Under the pieces are notes generated by a model. It was given only the letters and a program-made list of their open reading frames with translations. It was not told where the DNA came from and made no database searches. DNA of 64,000 nucleotides. Origin: CAVTLG01 sp963735495 (GTDB lineage Bacteria; Chloroflexota; Ktedonobacteria; Ktedonobacterales; Ktedonobacteraceae). Location: contig CAVTLG010000002.1 of NCBI GenBank assembly GCA_963735495.1, positions 558,001 to 622,000 on the forward strand, written 5' to 3'. Made by a program: the position numbers and the translations under genes. This document shows, one piece after another, positions 9,310 through 19,411 of the stretch. Each line of letters starts with the position of its first letter. Positions within the stretch are counted from its first letter, which is position 1.

Positions 9310-9966
9310 CTATGGCGTTTTGAAACGCAGTAGTACACGGCCAAGCCTGACCTCGTCGTTATCGTTCAGCGGTGTGGGCGTCTTGGGTGCCAGGCGCTGA
9401 CGATTGAGAAACGTGAAGTTTGTACTGTTATCATCTTCCAGGTAGTACTGTCCATTTTCAGCGAAGATGCGCGCGTGTAAGCGTGAAACGCCACCTTCTT
9501 CGCCACCATGTGGCACCAGGTCCACATCCGGGAAACTCTGGCTCAAGGCATCCTCGCGACCAATGGTGATATTATCCTTGCCTGACAGATCGAACTCCTG
9601 ATTATCTGCTTCGACGATAAGTCGGGCCTGTAAATTGGGAGCTGCAACTGCGACTGGTGTGGGCGCAGGCGCCACGGGCGTTGCCGCAGACAGATCTGGT
9701 ACGGGCATAGGTGTGGGAGCAGGCGTAGGCGCGGGAGCACCCAGCAGACTGACACCACAGTTCGAACAAAATGCCTCTCCAGCCGGGTTGACAGCACCAC
9801 AAGATGGGCAAACCTGCGTCCCTGTGGGAGCAGCAGGAGCAGCAGCGGCGGCTGCCGGAGCGGCGGTCTGGACAGCAGGAGCAGCGCTGTTTAGTGGTTC
9901 GCCGCACTCATCACAAAACGCTGATCCATCAGGATTTCCATGACCTAAAGAACATTGTACTGACAT
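9310..9966 (-). CDS. Zinc-ribbon and FHA domain protein
   Basis: 218 residues. Two zinc ribbons open the protein, one ending CDECGEPL and one with CPSCGAVNP...CSNCG. An Ala/Pro-rich linker follows (about residues 75-110). The C-terminal FHA domain (about 130-218) has IGRE, GVSRLHARI and DNSTNFTFLN, the usual phosphothreonine-binding elements. It should read out phosphorylation made by the nearby Ser/Thr kinase. It is the last gene of the signalling cassette and stands directly upstream of rpmH on the same strand. Confidence 0.9.
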   Translation of the reverse strand: MSVQCSLGHGNPDGSAFCDECGEPLNSAAPAVQTAAPAAAAAAPAAPTGTQVCPSCGAVNPAGEAFCSNCGVSLLGAPAPTPAPTPMPVPDLSAATPVAPAPTPVAVAAPNLQARLIVEADNQEFDLSGKDNITIGREDALSQSFPDVDLVPHGGEEGGVSRLHARIFAENGQYYLEDDNSTNFTFLNRQRLAPKTPTPLNDNDEVRLGRVLLRFKTP

Positions 9967-10164
9967 AAGAATCTATCCTTCCTCTGTCGCAAGTTATTGA
10001 CGATTTTTCTCTATCTCTATAAGAGTGTGTCTGAGTAGAACACTCGGCCCTCTTATTTCGCGCGTATTTCCAGGACAAGACGTTCCGCGACTTTTTGCCC
10101 ATCGCCATACTTATAAGGGGATACTTATAAGACCTTCTAGCAAGCAGGTTGACTGTGAAACCAC

Positions 10165-11403
10165 TTAAGGTAACAAATCGTCCAGGCGCTGAGTCAACTT
10201 GCGTGTTTTGTTGCCGATTGATTTTACCTGTTCTTGCGAAATCTGCTGACCCTGGTTGATCTGGTCGATAGCATCCAGCGTTTCCGAGTCCAGAACGCGG
10301 GTGACGTTCGGTGCCAGGCGCGTCGTAGCCTTGCCTGTACGTTTGTATTCATCCAGGATGCGCGTCACCAGGCGTTGGGCATTGGACTTTTCAGCGAAGT
10401 TCATTACCAACGCATTGACCTGCGCGGTCTGATTGGCATCAGTGCTAAACGTGACTTTAATATCTTCGCGCACTTTTTCACTTGTCAGGCCGACCAGTGG
10501 CACGTCATAGGATAACTCAGCCTGTGCGATACGAAAAAGGCCAGCGGGTCGTGGGTCAATCATCAGCTCAACCAGCACTGACTGTGCTGTATCCTTTTCC
10601 AGATCTCCCAGCGAGATGACCACCTGGCGGTCAGATAGTGCGGACCCATCGACGTCGCGAATAATCGGCAAGACTTTTACCGCTTTCCTCGGCGTAACGC
10701 CTGCGGGCAGGCGTAAAGTCAGTAGCGTATTACGCACCGCAACCGCGACGGCACTTTGTATCTGCTGCTCAAAAATGGTCATCGCATCAGCAGGTGAGCG
10801 GATAAATTCGGCGGGCGTGCCACCGCTAAGCTGGCCGATATCGTCCAGCAAACCCTCATCCCAGTCGGAGCCAATACCCAGTGGGTGGATCGAAATGCCT
10901 GTTTCGATAGCGTCGCGTGCAAGTTGGCGGCAGCGATCAGTATCGCCATAAGTGACGCCATCGGTCAGCAGGATCATACGGTTGACCGCGTTAGGAATAT
11001 TCCAGCGGCGCAACTCGCCTAAACCGTGCATCATACCAAGCGACATGGTTGTACCGCCAGCGTCCTGGATACGATCAATCGCAGCCTTCATGCCTGGCTT
11101 ATCATTCGCAGGCATAGATGGAATAATCACCTGGGCGGTATCGTCGAAAATGACAACGGAAATGTAGTCGGTCGGCTCCAGACGGTCTATGACCATCTTG
11201 ACTGCTTCACGTACATTTCTCAGCTTGGCACCTTTCATCGAGCCAGAATGGTCAATCACGAGAGCAAAATTTAAGGGCATCCGTACCTGCGCCATCAATG
11301 CAGTCGGTTTTGCTTCCAATAAAACATATGCAAGCTGGCTTCCACCGGTCACAGGCATAAAATCTTTACCTAGCTGGTGTGCCAGAGTTACTTCTCCGGG
11401 CAT
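10165..11403 (-). CDS. VWA-domain protein (TerY/CoxE-like)
   Basis: 412 residues. A von Willebrand A domain begins near residue 45 with the MIDAS motif DHSGSMKG (DxSxS); the later MIDAS Thr/Asp region is around LTDGVTYGD. The second half is beta-rich without a recognised domain. No signal peptide is seen, so it is probably cytoplasmic. VWA proteins encoded with a PP2C phosphatase and a Ser/Thr kinase form the TerY-P triad known from bacterial phospho-signalling clusters. That is the context here, with PP2C directly upstream (45-base gap). Confidence 0.9.
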   Translation of the reverse strand: MPGEVTLAHQLGKDFMPVTGGSQLAYVLLEAKPTALMAQVRMPLNFALVIDHSGSMKGAKLRNVREAVKMVIDRLEPTDYISVVIFDDTAQVIIPSMPANDKPGMKAAIDRIQDAGGTTMSLGMMHGLGELRRWNIPNAVNRMILLTDGVTYGDTDRCRQLARDAIETGISIHPLGIGSDWDEGLLDDIGQLSGGTPAEFIRSPADAMTIFEQQIQSAVAVAVRNTLLTLRLPAGVTPRKAVKVLPIIRDVDGSALSDRQVVISLGDLEKDTAQSVLVELMIDPRPAGLFRIAQAELSYDVPLVGLTSEKVREDIKVTFSTDANQTAQVNALVMNFAEKSNAQRLVTRILDEYKRTGKATTRLAPNVTRVLDSETLDAIDQINQGQQISQEQVKSIGNKTRKLTQRLDDLLP

Positions 11404-11448
11404 ATTCGATCAGCTCCTTTCGCATTCGGCTGGCCCTAGTATATCATA

Positions 11449-13306
11449 TCAGCGCACAAAAACGACAACGGCACTTACATTATCTTCTCCACCATTATTA
11501 TTAGCGGCCTCGATTAGCTGTGTACATGCCGTCTGTGGATCAGGCGCATTATTCAGAATATCAGTAATTTGAGGATCTCGAACCATTTCCCATAGGCCGT
11601 CGGAGCAGCTTAACAGGACATCGCCCGGGTGAACCTGTTGTTTGAATACATCAATTTGCACATTAAGCTTATCACCTATACTACGATAGATCTGGCTGCG
11701 CTGCGGATGCGTATAGACATCATCCGGCTCAATCAAGCCTCCAGCGACTAATTGTCCGACAAGCGAGTGATCGTTTGTCAATTGGTATATTTTTTGATCC
11801 CGTAATATGTACGTACGACTGTCGCCTACGTTGAAGATGTATGCAAGATCCCCCACCAGCATAAAGCCGGTGAGCGTGGAACCCATATCGGACTTCTCAC
11901 GCTGGTTGAATTGGCAAAGCGCCGTATTGGCATCTTCAACCGCACCCTGGACAAGCGTGAGCAGACCTTCATCGTTCGAGCGCTTTCACAGCCTCACCGG
12001 TCTTTTCTGCGCTCAGCGGAGGCATGAGCAATTCCCGCACAATACGCTCGGCAATCGTATTCACGGTCATGCGGCTGGCTCCCTGTCCATTGGCGTGTCC
12101 TCCCATGCCGTCTGCCACAATAAACACGCCCGCAGGAGATGCCACCAATTCGTGGACGCGCTCAAACAGCAAAACAAAGGTGCTATCCTCATTTGGATCG
12201 GCGCGACGTAACATTCCGGCATCAGAGCTACAGGAGGCAATCACGTGGACACCGTTGGGAAACTCGCTTTGCGTAGCCTGGGGCTGTTCAATTACATAGG
12301 TTAATCCATGTTCGACTAATGTATTGATAATCACGCCATGTAAAACGTGCTCATCTTGCGTAGATGCTGTGGCAGGTGAATATTCGTGCATAACATAGGT
12401 GGCATCCAGCAGTTCTGCGCCGCAATCATTACAAAACGCATCACCCTCACCGTTTTCTTCTGAGCCACAATTCCAGCAATGCAGGTATCCCTTGTGGTCG
12501 GTCACAGCGTAGACGTGCTCCTCACCGGTATCGCTGATGGCCTGTGTGATTTCATAACGTTCCCCGATAATTGTGCCGGTAGCTAGCACTGGGAAACTCG
12601 TTGTCGTCTGGTCTGGCGTTGTACTACCTGTTACTTGCTCCACATGATCCCCCTCAACGGCTATGGAAATGTCTTCTGCGGATGTCGTTGCAGATTCCGC
12701 TGTCGCAGCAGGAGTAACCTCCTGTCTATCTGGACTATCGTTCTCTTGATCGGCTGGGCCAGATACATTTACGGGCGTCTCAGTCGCCTCTTCTTCTGCG
12801 TCGGCAGGCAGTTGCGCAGCTTCCTGGGTACCTGCATCCTGTGGAGGTGCAAGTATCGTAGGTTGATCTGCTGCGTCATAATCCGGCACTACTTGCTCAT
12901 GAGGATCAGGAACGGACGCAGTTGTAAAAAGCACCGTAGGTTGATTGGTGATATCATACCCCTGCGACTGTTGCTCCTCGTGGCTGAGTTCTTCTTGCCA
13001 ACGACGTGTATGATAAGCAAGCATCTGCTGCGGCGAAAGAATCTGCGTTGGTGCCAGGCTGATGTCATCGATAGTATTGTCAGCCGGTCCGGGCACCTGG
13101 GCCTGGTTTTCTGTTGCCTGAGCCGCAGCGTTGTGCGTATCCGGTACCTGTACCGGCTCCTGCACAGGCTGTGAGACTTCTTGCGCCTGCTCAGTAGCGA
13201 CTGGCTCTTCCATCTGCTCAGACTCGTTCGTCAGGAGGCGTCCACAGCCTTTACAGAATTTAGCATTGTCGCGATTTGGCGTATGACACAACGGACAGAG
13301 CATCAC
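11449..13306 (-). CDS. Zinc-ribbon PP2C protein phosphatase, frameshifted
   Basis: Two reading frames together make one protein. The upstream part (13306 to 11969, 445 residues) has an N-terminal zinc ribbon (CPLCHTPNRDNAKFCKGCGRLL spans it), a long acidic/Gln-rich linker, a second ribbon (CWNCGSE...CNDCGAELL) and the first half of a PP2C domain (VFIVADGMGGHANGQGASR). It stops at a TGA at 11969-11971. The other frame then gives SNDEGLLTLVQGAVEDANTA and, from an ATG at 11886, the rest of PP2C: NVGDSRTYI, SCSDGLWEMV and GGEDNVSAVVV. The intact paralogue at 15507-16379 shows that the two parts belong together. The shift is +1 near 11972-11980; a sequence error or a real mutation are both possible. 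Confidence 0.85.
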
Positions 13307-13316
13307 TGCCCTCCTT

Positions 13317-14423
13317 TTAAAGTTGCTTTTTTAACCTGATGGCCTCGGCATTTTTTGGATCACGCTGCAAAACCTCGTTCACCATTTGTCGGGCTTCAAC
13401 TTTTCGATTCAATTTGAGATAGCACGTAGCCATGGCTGTAAAGACCTCGGGAGCGTAGAGCACCTCCTTGCGCGCTCGTTCCAATGCGCTTAAGGCGAAC
13501 GTCCATTCTTTCTCGCGCATGTGAGCACGTCCTAACTCGTACCAGCCTTCCCATAGCAATGGGTCGATGGCCGTTGCCTGACGCAACACTTTGACGGCGG
13601 ACAAGGCCTGTTTCTGCTCAAGGTAGAGGCGACCTTGCGCCACCAGGATGAGCACATGGTCGGGATTGATGCGTAAGCCATCTTGAAAATGTACTTCTGC
13701 TTCTCGCATGTTTCCCTGCTCTAACGCCACAAGTCCTAATTGATAATGAATCGCGGGATCTCGCGGAGTCAGAGCAAGCGCCTTTTTGAAGGCAGATGTC
13801 GCCTGGGCATATAATGTCAGGTCACGATAACACATGCCTAACTGGAAATGAGCGTCTAGCGCGTCCGGCTTGAGGCGTAGTGCCTCGTTAAAGTATTGCG
13901 CTGCCTGCGTCATCTGCTCTTTGAATGCCTGCCTATCAGTTTCGCGCACAGCCTGTCCATACTGCCGATAAGCCCGACCAAGATTGTAAAGGATATCGTA
14001 AGATGGTCCTCCCCGGTTTTGCGCGAGCTTGAACTGGTTGATCGCATCGGTATATTTTTTATTGCTCAAGTTCTGCAAACCCAGGCGGTAGGCTGCGGTG
14101 GGATCACTGCTCGCTGGCGTACCGGGCGGTCGCGCTTGAAGCGCATTCGATGGTACTGGTCGTGCTTGAAGCGTATTAGCTTGTACTGGTCGCGCTCGGA
14201 TTGGCTGTGGTACTGGCCGCGCCTGTATGGCTCCGCGCGCTACTTGCGTACGAATTTGTGGGGGCGCAATCGCTGCTCCTTGGACAAGCGGTTGCCCATC
14301 ACGCTTACAGAATTTGGCACCCGGGCGATTTTGAAAACCGCACTTGGGACAAATCATGCCAGCCGCTGTACTGCTGGCATAATAGCCATTGCTGGGTACA
14401 ATGATGGTGGCGCTCGGCGACAT
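13317..14423 (-). CDS. Zinc-ribbon and TPR protein (possibly the C-terminal half of the upstream kinase)
   Basis: 368 residues. A zinc ribbon near the start (CPKCGFQNRPGAKFCKRDGQ) is followed by a Pro/Arg-rich linker with repeats of 'LQARPVP'. About six TPR units follow (for example DALDAHFQLGMCYRDLTLYA and PAIHYQLGLVALEQGN). TPRs are protein-binding scaffolds. The ATG at 14423 lies 119 bases inside the kinase reading frame, an unusual overlap. The same frame upstream of the ATG reads without stop for some distance (PRSSTIQIPAM), so this may be the second half of a kinase-TPR fusion broken by a frameshift. A kinase-TPR fusion does exist at 40762-42618. Confidence 0.85.
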   Translation of the reverse strand: MSPSATIIVPSNGYYASSTAAGMICPKCGFQNRPGAKFCKRDGQPLVQGAAIAPPQIRTQVARGAIQARPVPQPIRARPVQANTLQARPVPSNALQARPPGTPASSDPTAAYRLGLQNLSNKKYTDAINQFKLAQNRGGPSYDILYNLGRAYRQYGQAVRETDRQAFKEQMTQAAQYFNEALRLKPDALDAHFQLGMCYRDLTLYAQATSAFKKALALTPRDPAIHYQLGLVALEQGNMREAEVHFQDGLRINPDHVLILVAQGRLYLEQKQALSAVKVLRQATAIDPLLWEGWYELGRAHMREKEWTFALSALERARKEVLYAPEVFTAMATCYLKLNRKVEARQMVNEVLQRDPKNAEAIRLKKQL

Positions 14424-15351
14424 CGCAGGGATCTGTATCGTGCTCGAACGCGGGTAAACACTGCTGCAAGGCTACGCGCATGGCTTCAGCGCTCTGGAAA
14501 CGTTGTGCCGGACTCTGCTGCATCGCTTTGCTGATCACTTGCTCCACAGGGCATACAACTTTCCCGCCCACTATCACTGTACGCAAACGCGGATTCTTCG
14601 CCAGGATAGCTCCTGGTGCCGGTGTCTGAATCGGGTCTGGCTCATAATTGGTGAGCAAGTGATACATGGTGGCACCCAGTGAGTAAATGTCGGAACGCGC
14701 GTCCGTTTGCACCAATTGTCCCGGGTTTTGTACCGAACGACGCTGGCCAGGAGCGGTAATTGATCCCAGGTGCTCTGGTGAGGCGTAGGAGATGGTACCC
14801 AGGTTCTCAGTGTTTGTACGCTTGTTAGGATCAAAGCGGCGCGCGATGCCGAAATCGATCAGTTGGACCTCGTTATCCGCCGTAATCATGATATTGCCCG
14901 GCTTCAAGTCGCGCAAGATGATCGGCGGATTGCGCGTATGAATATAGGTCAACGCTTCGCAAACCTGCATCATCCAGCGCACCACCTGCTCCTCGGGTAA
15001 TGGTCCCTTCGACTGCTCCAGGATCTTCTCTAAGCTGCGTCCCGTCACAAACTCCATGACGAAGTAGTAGTTTCCGCGATCCTGAAATGGCAGCGTAAGA
15101 GCCGCGATACGCGGATGCTTGAGACCACGGAGCAGGGCAATCTCCTTGTTGAAACGATCAATCGCGGAGCGGCGATCTTCTTCGCTGGTGTTGGGGTTGA
15201 TCAGTAGCTCTTTTACCGCATAATAGTACGGAGGCGAGCCAGGAGGGGTACCTACCTGCTCTACTTTGTAGACCGTGCCCATACCACCTTCGCCGAGAAT
15301 CTGCACAATTTTGAATTTTCCGTCAAGAACAGTACCTACTGGGAGAGCCAT
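14305..15351 (-). CDS. Ser/Thr protein kinase
   Basis: The kinase domain starts close to the N-terminus (MALPVGTVLDGKFKIVQILG). It shows a glycine loop GEGGMG, the Lys of AVKELL, catalytic loop LRDLKPGN (HRD reads LRD) and LIDFGIARRF (DFG). The ATG at 15351 was chosen over a TTG ten codons upstream because GGAGAAG precedes it. After the domain ends (SAEAMRVALQQCLPAF), the last ~50 residues (His- and Cys-rich) are the out-of-frame reading of the zinc-ribbon/TPR gene. They do not look native, so the true C-terminus may lie in the other frame. It sits between PP2C and TPR genes of the signalling cassette. Confidence 0.9.
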   Translation of the reverse strand: MALPVGTVLDGKFKIVQILGEGGMGTVYKVEQVGTPPGSPPYYYAVKELLINPNTSEEDRRSAIDRFNKEIALLRGLKHPRIAALTLPFQDRGNYYFVMEFVTGRSLEKILEQSKGPLPEEQVVRWMMQVCEALTYIHTRNPPIILRDLKPGNIMITADNEVQLIDFGIARRFDPNKRTNTENLGTISYASPEHLGSITAPGQRRSVQNPGQLVQTDARSDIYSLGATMYHLLTNYEPDPIQTPAPGAILAKNPRLRTVIVGGKVVCPVEQVISKAMQQSPAQRFQSAEAMRVALQQCLPAFEHDTDPCDVAERHHHCTQQWLLCQQYSGWHDLSQVRFSKSPGCQIL

Positions 15352-15506
15352 AATACTATCATCTTCTCCAAATGCGCTCAACGAACTCAGTGAATCTGGT
15401 GCATACCTGACTGACTGTTATTGCTCGCTTATCACTATGTTGCCCGCACGTGCTGCGGAGACGCAAGTCTGCCTGCTTTGCTGGTTTATACACAGGATAG
15501 TGACAA

Positions 15507-16379
15507 CTAGTGAGCACTGACCTGGACGACGATGGCTGTAATGTTATCCTCGCCGCCGTTTTCATTTGCCAGATCAATCAACTTGTTGCAAATGATCTGT
15601 GGACTTATCTGCTCATTGAGCGAGTTGAGCAGGTCTTGCTGGTGCACCATTTCCCATAGTCCATCAGAGCAGAGCAAAAGTTTGTCACCGGGTTGCAATA
15701 CCTCGTGGAAAATGTCAACTTCAAGGTTTTTGTGACCAGCCCCCAGTGAACGATAAATCAGGTTACGTTGTGGATGGGTGTAGATATCTTCAGGCGCGAT
15801 CTGTTTCGACTCTACAAGCTTGGCGACGAGCGAATGATCCTTCGTCACTGGCATCAATTGCTGCTCACGTAAAAGATACGTGCGACTGTCCCCAACGTTG
15901 GCAATATACGCCTGATCGTTCTGCACTAAAACCGTTGTCACCGTGCTGCCAAGTCCTCGTGCCGCTGATTGTTGCTCTCCATAGCGTAAGATGGCCCGGT
16001 TGGCCTGTTGGATGGCGACCGTCAAACGATCTTCGATAGCTGCCACAATCGTTGTCTCGGATAATTTTTTTGTCTTATTTGCGCTGGCATCGACTGGTAG
16101 TTTGAGCGTTTTTTCCGGGTCCAGGGTGGCGGCTTCAAGCTTGATGGTAGGTTGATCGGCGATAGACTTAAAAAAACTATCCAGCGCCTGGCTAATAGTA
16201 TCGACGGCTAGTTTACTGGCAACTTCTCCTGCCTTGTAACCACCCATACCGTCAGCGACAATAAACAGTCCACGATCACCATCATCTGAAGATTCAACAC
16301 GCTTATAGACACTGTCTTCGTTTTGCTCACGCTGTTGCCCAACATCAGTTTTATCAGCAGCAATTAGTTTTAAATGCAT
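15507..16379 (-). CDS. PP2C-family Ser/Thr protein phosphatase
   Basis: 290 residues, a complete PP2C (PPM) domain. Metal-binding motifs are seen in order: an N-terminal QQREQNEDSV, FIVADGMGGYKAGEVAS, NVGDSRTYLLRE, LLCSDGLWEMV and NGGEDNITAIVV. A Lys/Thr-rich insert lies between the first two halves (about residues 85-110). It dephosphorylates Ser/Thr residues and should oppose the kinase encoded 155 bases downstream on the same strand. It is the first gene of the cassette; about 280 bases without a gene precede it. Confidence 0.95.
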   Translation of the reverse strand: MHLKLIAADKTDVGQQREQNEDSVYKRVESSDDGDRGLFIVADGMGGYKAGEVASKLAVDTISQALDSFFKSIADQPTIKLEAATLDPEKTLKLPVDASANKTKKLSETTIVAAIEDRLTVAIQQANRAILRYGEQQSAARGLGSTVTTVLVQNDQAYIANVGDSRTYLLREQQLMPVTKDHSLVAKLVESKQIAPEDIYTHPQRNLIYRSLGAGHKNLEVDIFHEVLQPGDKLLLCSDGLWEMVHQQDLLNSLNEQISPQIICNKLIDLANENGGEDNITAIVVQVSAH

Positions 16380-16662
16380 AGTATTACCTCACCAAAGCAG
16401 GAGTCTTCTACGTCCGTTTCATGACCACTATAACATATAGCAGTATTCGTGACAATTGCAGCATCCCAATACCCGTAGACGGCCAGAAAAGCTACTGCCA
16501 TGGCAGTGTTCCACCTCTATCTGAATGAAAGGTAATGCGAATTCTATAGATATATAACTATAGCATGTCAATGTTACATATTGCTGTGGCTTATACACTG
16601 TATACGTAGAGCGGCGAAACAAAGTTGTGAAATGTTGTATTCCTACATGCTAACAGGGGCGC

Positions 16663-18081
16663 TTAGCGTTTCTCCCTATCCTCTTTGGAACGAGGCCGGA
16701 ATTGCAGGCGAATAGCCGTGCCGCGAAAGCTGAAAGCTTCACGCAAGCGATTTTCCAGGTAGCGTTCATAGGAAAAGTGCACGCCCTCGGTATTGTTGAC
16801 AAAAAAGACAAACGTCGGCGGGTTGACACGAGCCTGCGTGGCGTAATAAATCTTTAAGGGCTTATTGCGAATAACCGTGGGATCGTGGCGTTGGACTGCT
16901 TCGCGCAGCACTTCGTTTAGACGCGCAGTAGGCACGCGCAGGTAGCGCATCTCTGCGACCTTGAGCGCCGCTTCGAGCAGCGATTTCACATGGTAGCCTG
17001 TCTTTGCCGAAGCGAAGATGATCGGTGCATAGGGGATAAATTTCAAGCCTTCGGCCAGAATATCACGGTACGCGTCCGCGCTCTGAATCTCGTCATTGGG
17101 GTGCGCGAAAGTGCCTTCACGCTCTTCGCGGCGCTGTTCCTGCGCCAGGTCCCATTTATTGACCACGACGATAACGCCTTTGGCCTGTGCCTGGATCTCG
17201 CCTGCGATATGGGTGTCCTGAGCTGTCAGCCCTTCGCTGGCATCAACGAGCAGGATGGCGACGTCGCAGCGCTCGATTGCACGCGTCGAGCGTAGCACAC
17301 TATATTTCTCGACGCCAGGACCAACGCGTCCACGGCGGCGGATGCCTGCTGTATCAACAAGCCGTAATTTGTGGTCGTTGAATACCATCTCAGTATCAAT
17401 GGAGTCTCGTGTCGTACCTGGCTCTGCGCTCACTATCGAGCGCGGCACGCCAAGGATCGAGTTGAGCAGTGACGACTTGCCCACGTTTGGACGTCCGACG
17501 ATAGCGATACGCGTAATGTCTTCATCCTCTGCTTCGGCCTCGTCATCCTGGGGTGGTAGTTCCTCAACGATGCGATCCAGCAAGTCACCTGTGCCGGTAC
17601 CCTGGATGGAGGAGATGACGATAGGTTCGCCCAGGCCCAGCGCGTAGAATTCGACGGCGTCCATACGACGCGCTGCGTTATCCGCTTTGTTGGCTGCAAT
17701 AATAACGGGCTTCTGTGCGCGGCGCAACAGGTCGGCCACCTCGTCATCGGCGGCGGTGATGCCGGAACGCGCATCAACCATAAAGACAATCACATCTGCC
17801 TCTTCAATGGCTAATTGCGCCTGCGACATTACATGGTCCATAAGGTCGCCGGATTGTCCTGTCAAACCTACCTGACCGACGGGAATACCCGGGCCAAGCT
17901 CAAGTCCGCCCGTATCGATGAGCGTAAAATCACGACCATTCCAGTCTGTGTCGCCATACAGGCGATCACGCGTCGTACCTGGCATATCCTCGACAATCGC
18001 GATACGTTCGCCAAGCATGCGATTAAAAAACGTGGATTTGCCAACATTTGGTCGGCCCACGATAGCAACGAGTGGTTTCAT
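16663..18081 (-). CDS. der: Ribosome biogenesis GTPase Der (EngA)
   Basis: 472 residues from the chosen start. Two tandem GTPase domains each carry GRPNVGKS (G1), a DTGG or DTAG G3 motif, and NKAD or NKWD (G4). A C-terminal KH-like domain follows. Der acts in 50S subunit assembly. The frame is open 52 codons further upstream, but MKPLVAIVGRPNVGKS is the family N-terminus, and the ATG at 18081 has GGAGG about 12 bases ahead. It follows prs on the same strand by 124 bases. Confidence 0.96.
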   Translation of the reverse strand: MKPLVAIVGRPNVGKSTFFNRMLGERIAIVEDMPGTTRDRLYGDTDWNGRDFTLIDTGGLELGPGIPVGQVGLTGQSGDLMDHVMSQAQLAIEEADVIVFMVDARSGITAADDEVADLLRRAQKPVIIAANKADNAARRMDAVEFYALGLGEPIVISSIQGTGTGDLLDRIVEELPPQDDEAEAEDEDITRIAIVGRPNVGKSSLLNSILGVPRSIVSAEPGTTRDSIDTEMVFNDHKLRLVDTAGIRRRGRVGPGVEKYSVLRSTRAIERCDVAILLVDASEGLTAQDTHIAGEIQAQAKGVIVVVNKWDLAQEQRREEREGTFAHPNDEIQSADAYRDILAEGLKFIPYAPIIFASAKTGYHVKSLLEAALKVAEMRYLRVPTARLNEVLREAVQRHDPTVIRNKPLKIYYATQARVNPPTFVFFVNNTEGVHFSYERYLENRLREAFSFRGTAIRLQFRPRSKEDREKR

Positions 18082-18205
18082 GAATGTATTGCCCCCTCCA
18101 CCCTTTCCTGGTGCTGAGTATTGAAGCAGTTTCGTTTCGATAATAGTGGTGGCTATTATAGCATAAAAGTGAGCAAGAAGTATGCACATACGGTGCATCG
18201 TATAA

Positions 18206-19144
18206 CTATAAGAATAGCTCGGAGACCGAACGGCCATCGTGAATGCGACTGATAATATCTGCGAAAAGTTCCGCGACTGAGAGGACGACTAAGTTTGGGA
18301 GGCTCTTATGATCAGGAGAGGGGATGGTGTCGGTGATGACCAGTTCTTTGATCGGTTCATTTTTGAGGCGCTCGATGGCTGAACCTGAAAAGATCCCGTG
18401 TGTCGCGCAGCAGTAGATGTCAAGCGCTCCCTGCTGGTGGACCACGCGTACAGCCTGGGTAAGCGAGCCTGCGGTGTCAATTTCGTCATCGACGATCAGC
18501 GCGTTGCGTCCGGCGACGTTGCCGATGATGCCCATCGCCTCGGACAAACCTTTGTTGCCCAGGCGACGTTTTTCCACAATGGCCAGCGGAGCATTCAGAC
18601 GTTCCGCGAGCTTACGGGCTTTTTTGGCAAAACCCTCATCTGCGGCCACAATTGTGAAATCGCCGAGATCTTTGTGGGCGAAGTAACGTGACTGGATAAT
18701 TTCCGCTGTGAGTTCATCAACGGGCATATTAAAAAAGCCCTGGATCTGTCCCGCGTGCATATCCATGGTTAAAACGCGATGGGCACCAGCAACCGTGATG
18801 CAGTCGGCAATCAAACGAGCTGTGATGGGAACGCGTGGCTGATCCTTCTTATCCGTACGACCGTAGGCGTAGTAAGGGATCACGGCAGTAATCCGCGCGG
18901 CGGATGCACGTTTTAGTGCATCGATCATAATCAGTAGTTCCATGATGGAACGATTCACCGGAGAGCTAAAGGGTTGTATTACAAATACATCATTGCCGCG
19001 CACGTTTTCATTGATTTTGACAAAGATATTTTCGTTGCTGAACTGGAAGACATCTGCATCGCCAAGTGGAATATGCAGATGCCGACAAATGGCCGCCGCC
19101 AGCGGACGGTTTGCGTTCCCTGTAAAGATTCTCAAGTCGTCCAA
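18206..19144 (-). CDS. prs: Ribose-phosphate pyrophosphokinase
   Basis: About 312 residues. The family core is clear: LRIFTGNANRPLA at the start, AVIPYYAYGRTDKKDQPR, VLTMDMHAGQIQGFF and the PRPP-binding loop ALIVDDEIDTAGSL. It makes PRPP from ribose 5-phosphate and ATP. The start chosen is the TTG at 19144, because a perfect AGGAGG lies 6 bases upstream inside the longer open frame, and MDDLRIFTG matches the usual N-terminus. A longer form from a TTG at 19165 is less likely because that ribosome site would lie within it. Confidence 0.95.
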   Translation of the reverse strand: MDDLRIFTGNANRPLAAAICRHLHIPLGDADVFQFSNENIFVKINENVRGNDVFVIQPFSSPVNRSIMELLIMIDALKRASAARITAVIPYYAYGRTDKKDQPRVPITARLIADCITVAGAHRVLTMDMHAGQIQGFFNMPVDELTAEIIQSRYFAHKDLGDFTIVAADEGFAKKARKLAERLNAPLAIVEKRRLGNKGLSEAMGIIGNVAGRNALIVDDEIDTAGSLTQAVRVVHQQGALDIYCCATHGIFSGSAIERLKNEPIKELVITDTIPSPDHKSLPNLVVLSVAELFADIISRIHDGRSVSELFL

Positions 19145-19411
19145 ATTGCACCTCCTGGCTGCCAAAAGTATATCACATGGTTACTGCTCTCGGCAGCTAG
19201 GACCTGGAATCAGCAGCCTCTAACACGTATGCATACCGTAACATGTATATGCCTATAAATATGAAGACTCGGTCTTGCATAGATGCTTAAAATTGCGCTA
19301 GAGGGCATAGGACTAGTAAGCTGGTTGCTCTTTTCGTGGGTCTTCATCCTTCTAGTTTGGTAATTCGATCTCATGAGCACGTTCCTTCGGCTTTCCCAAC
19401 GGTCTCCTCTT

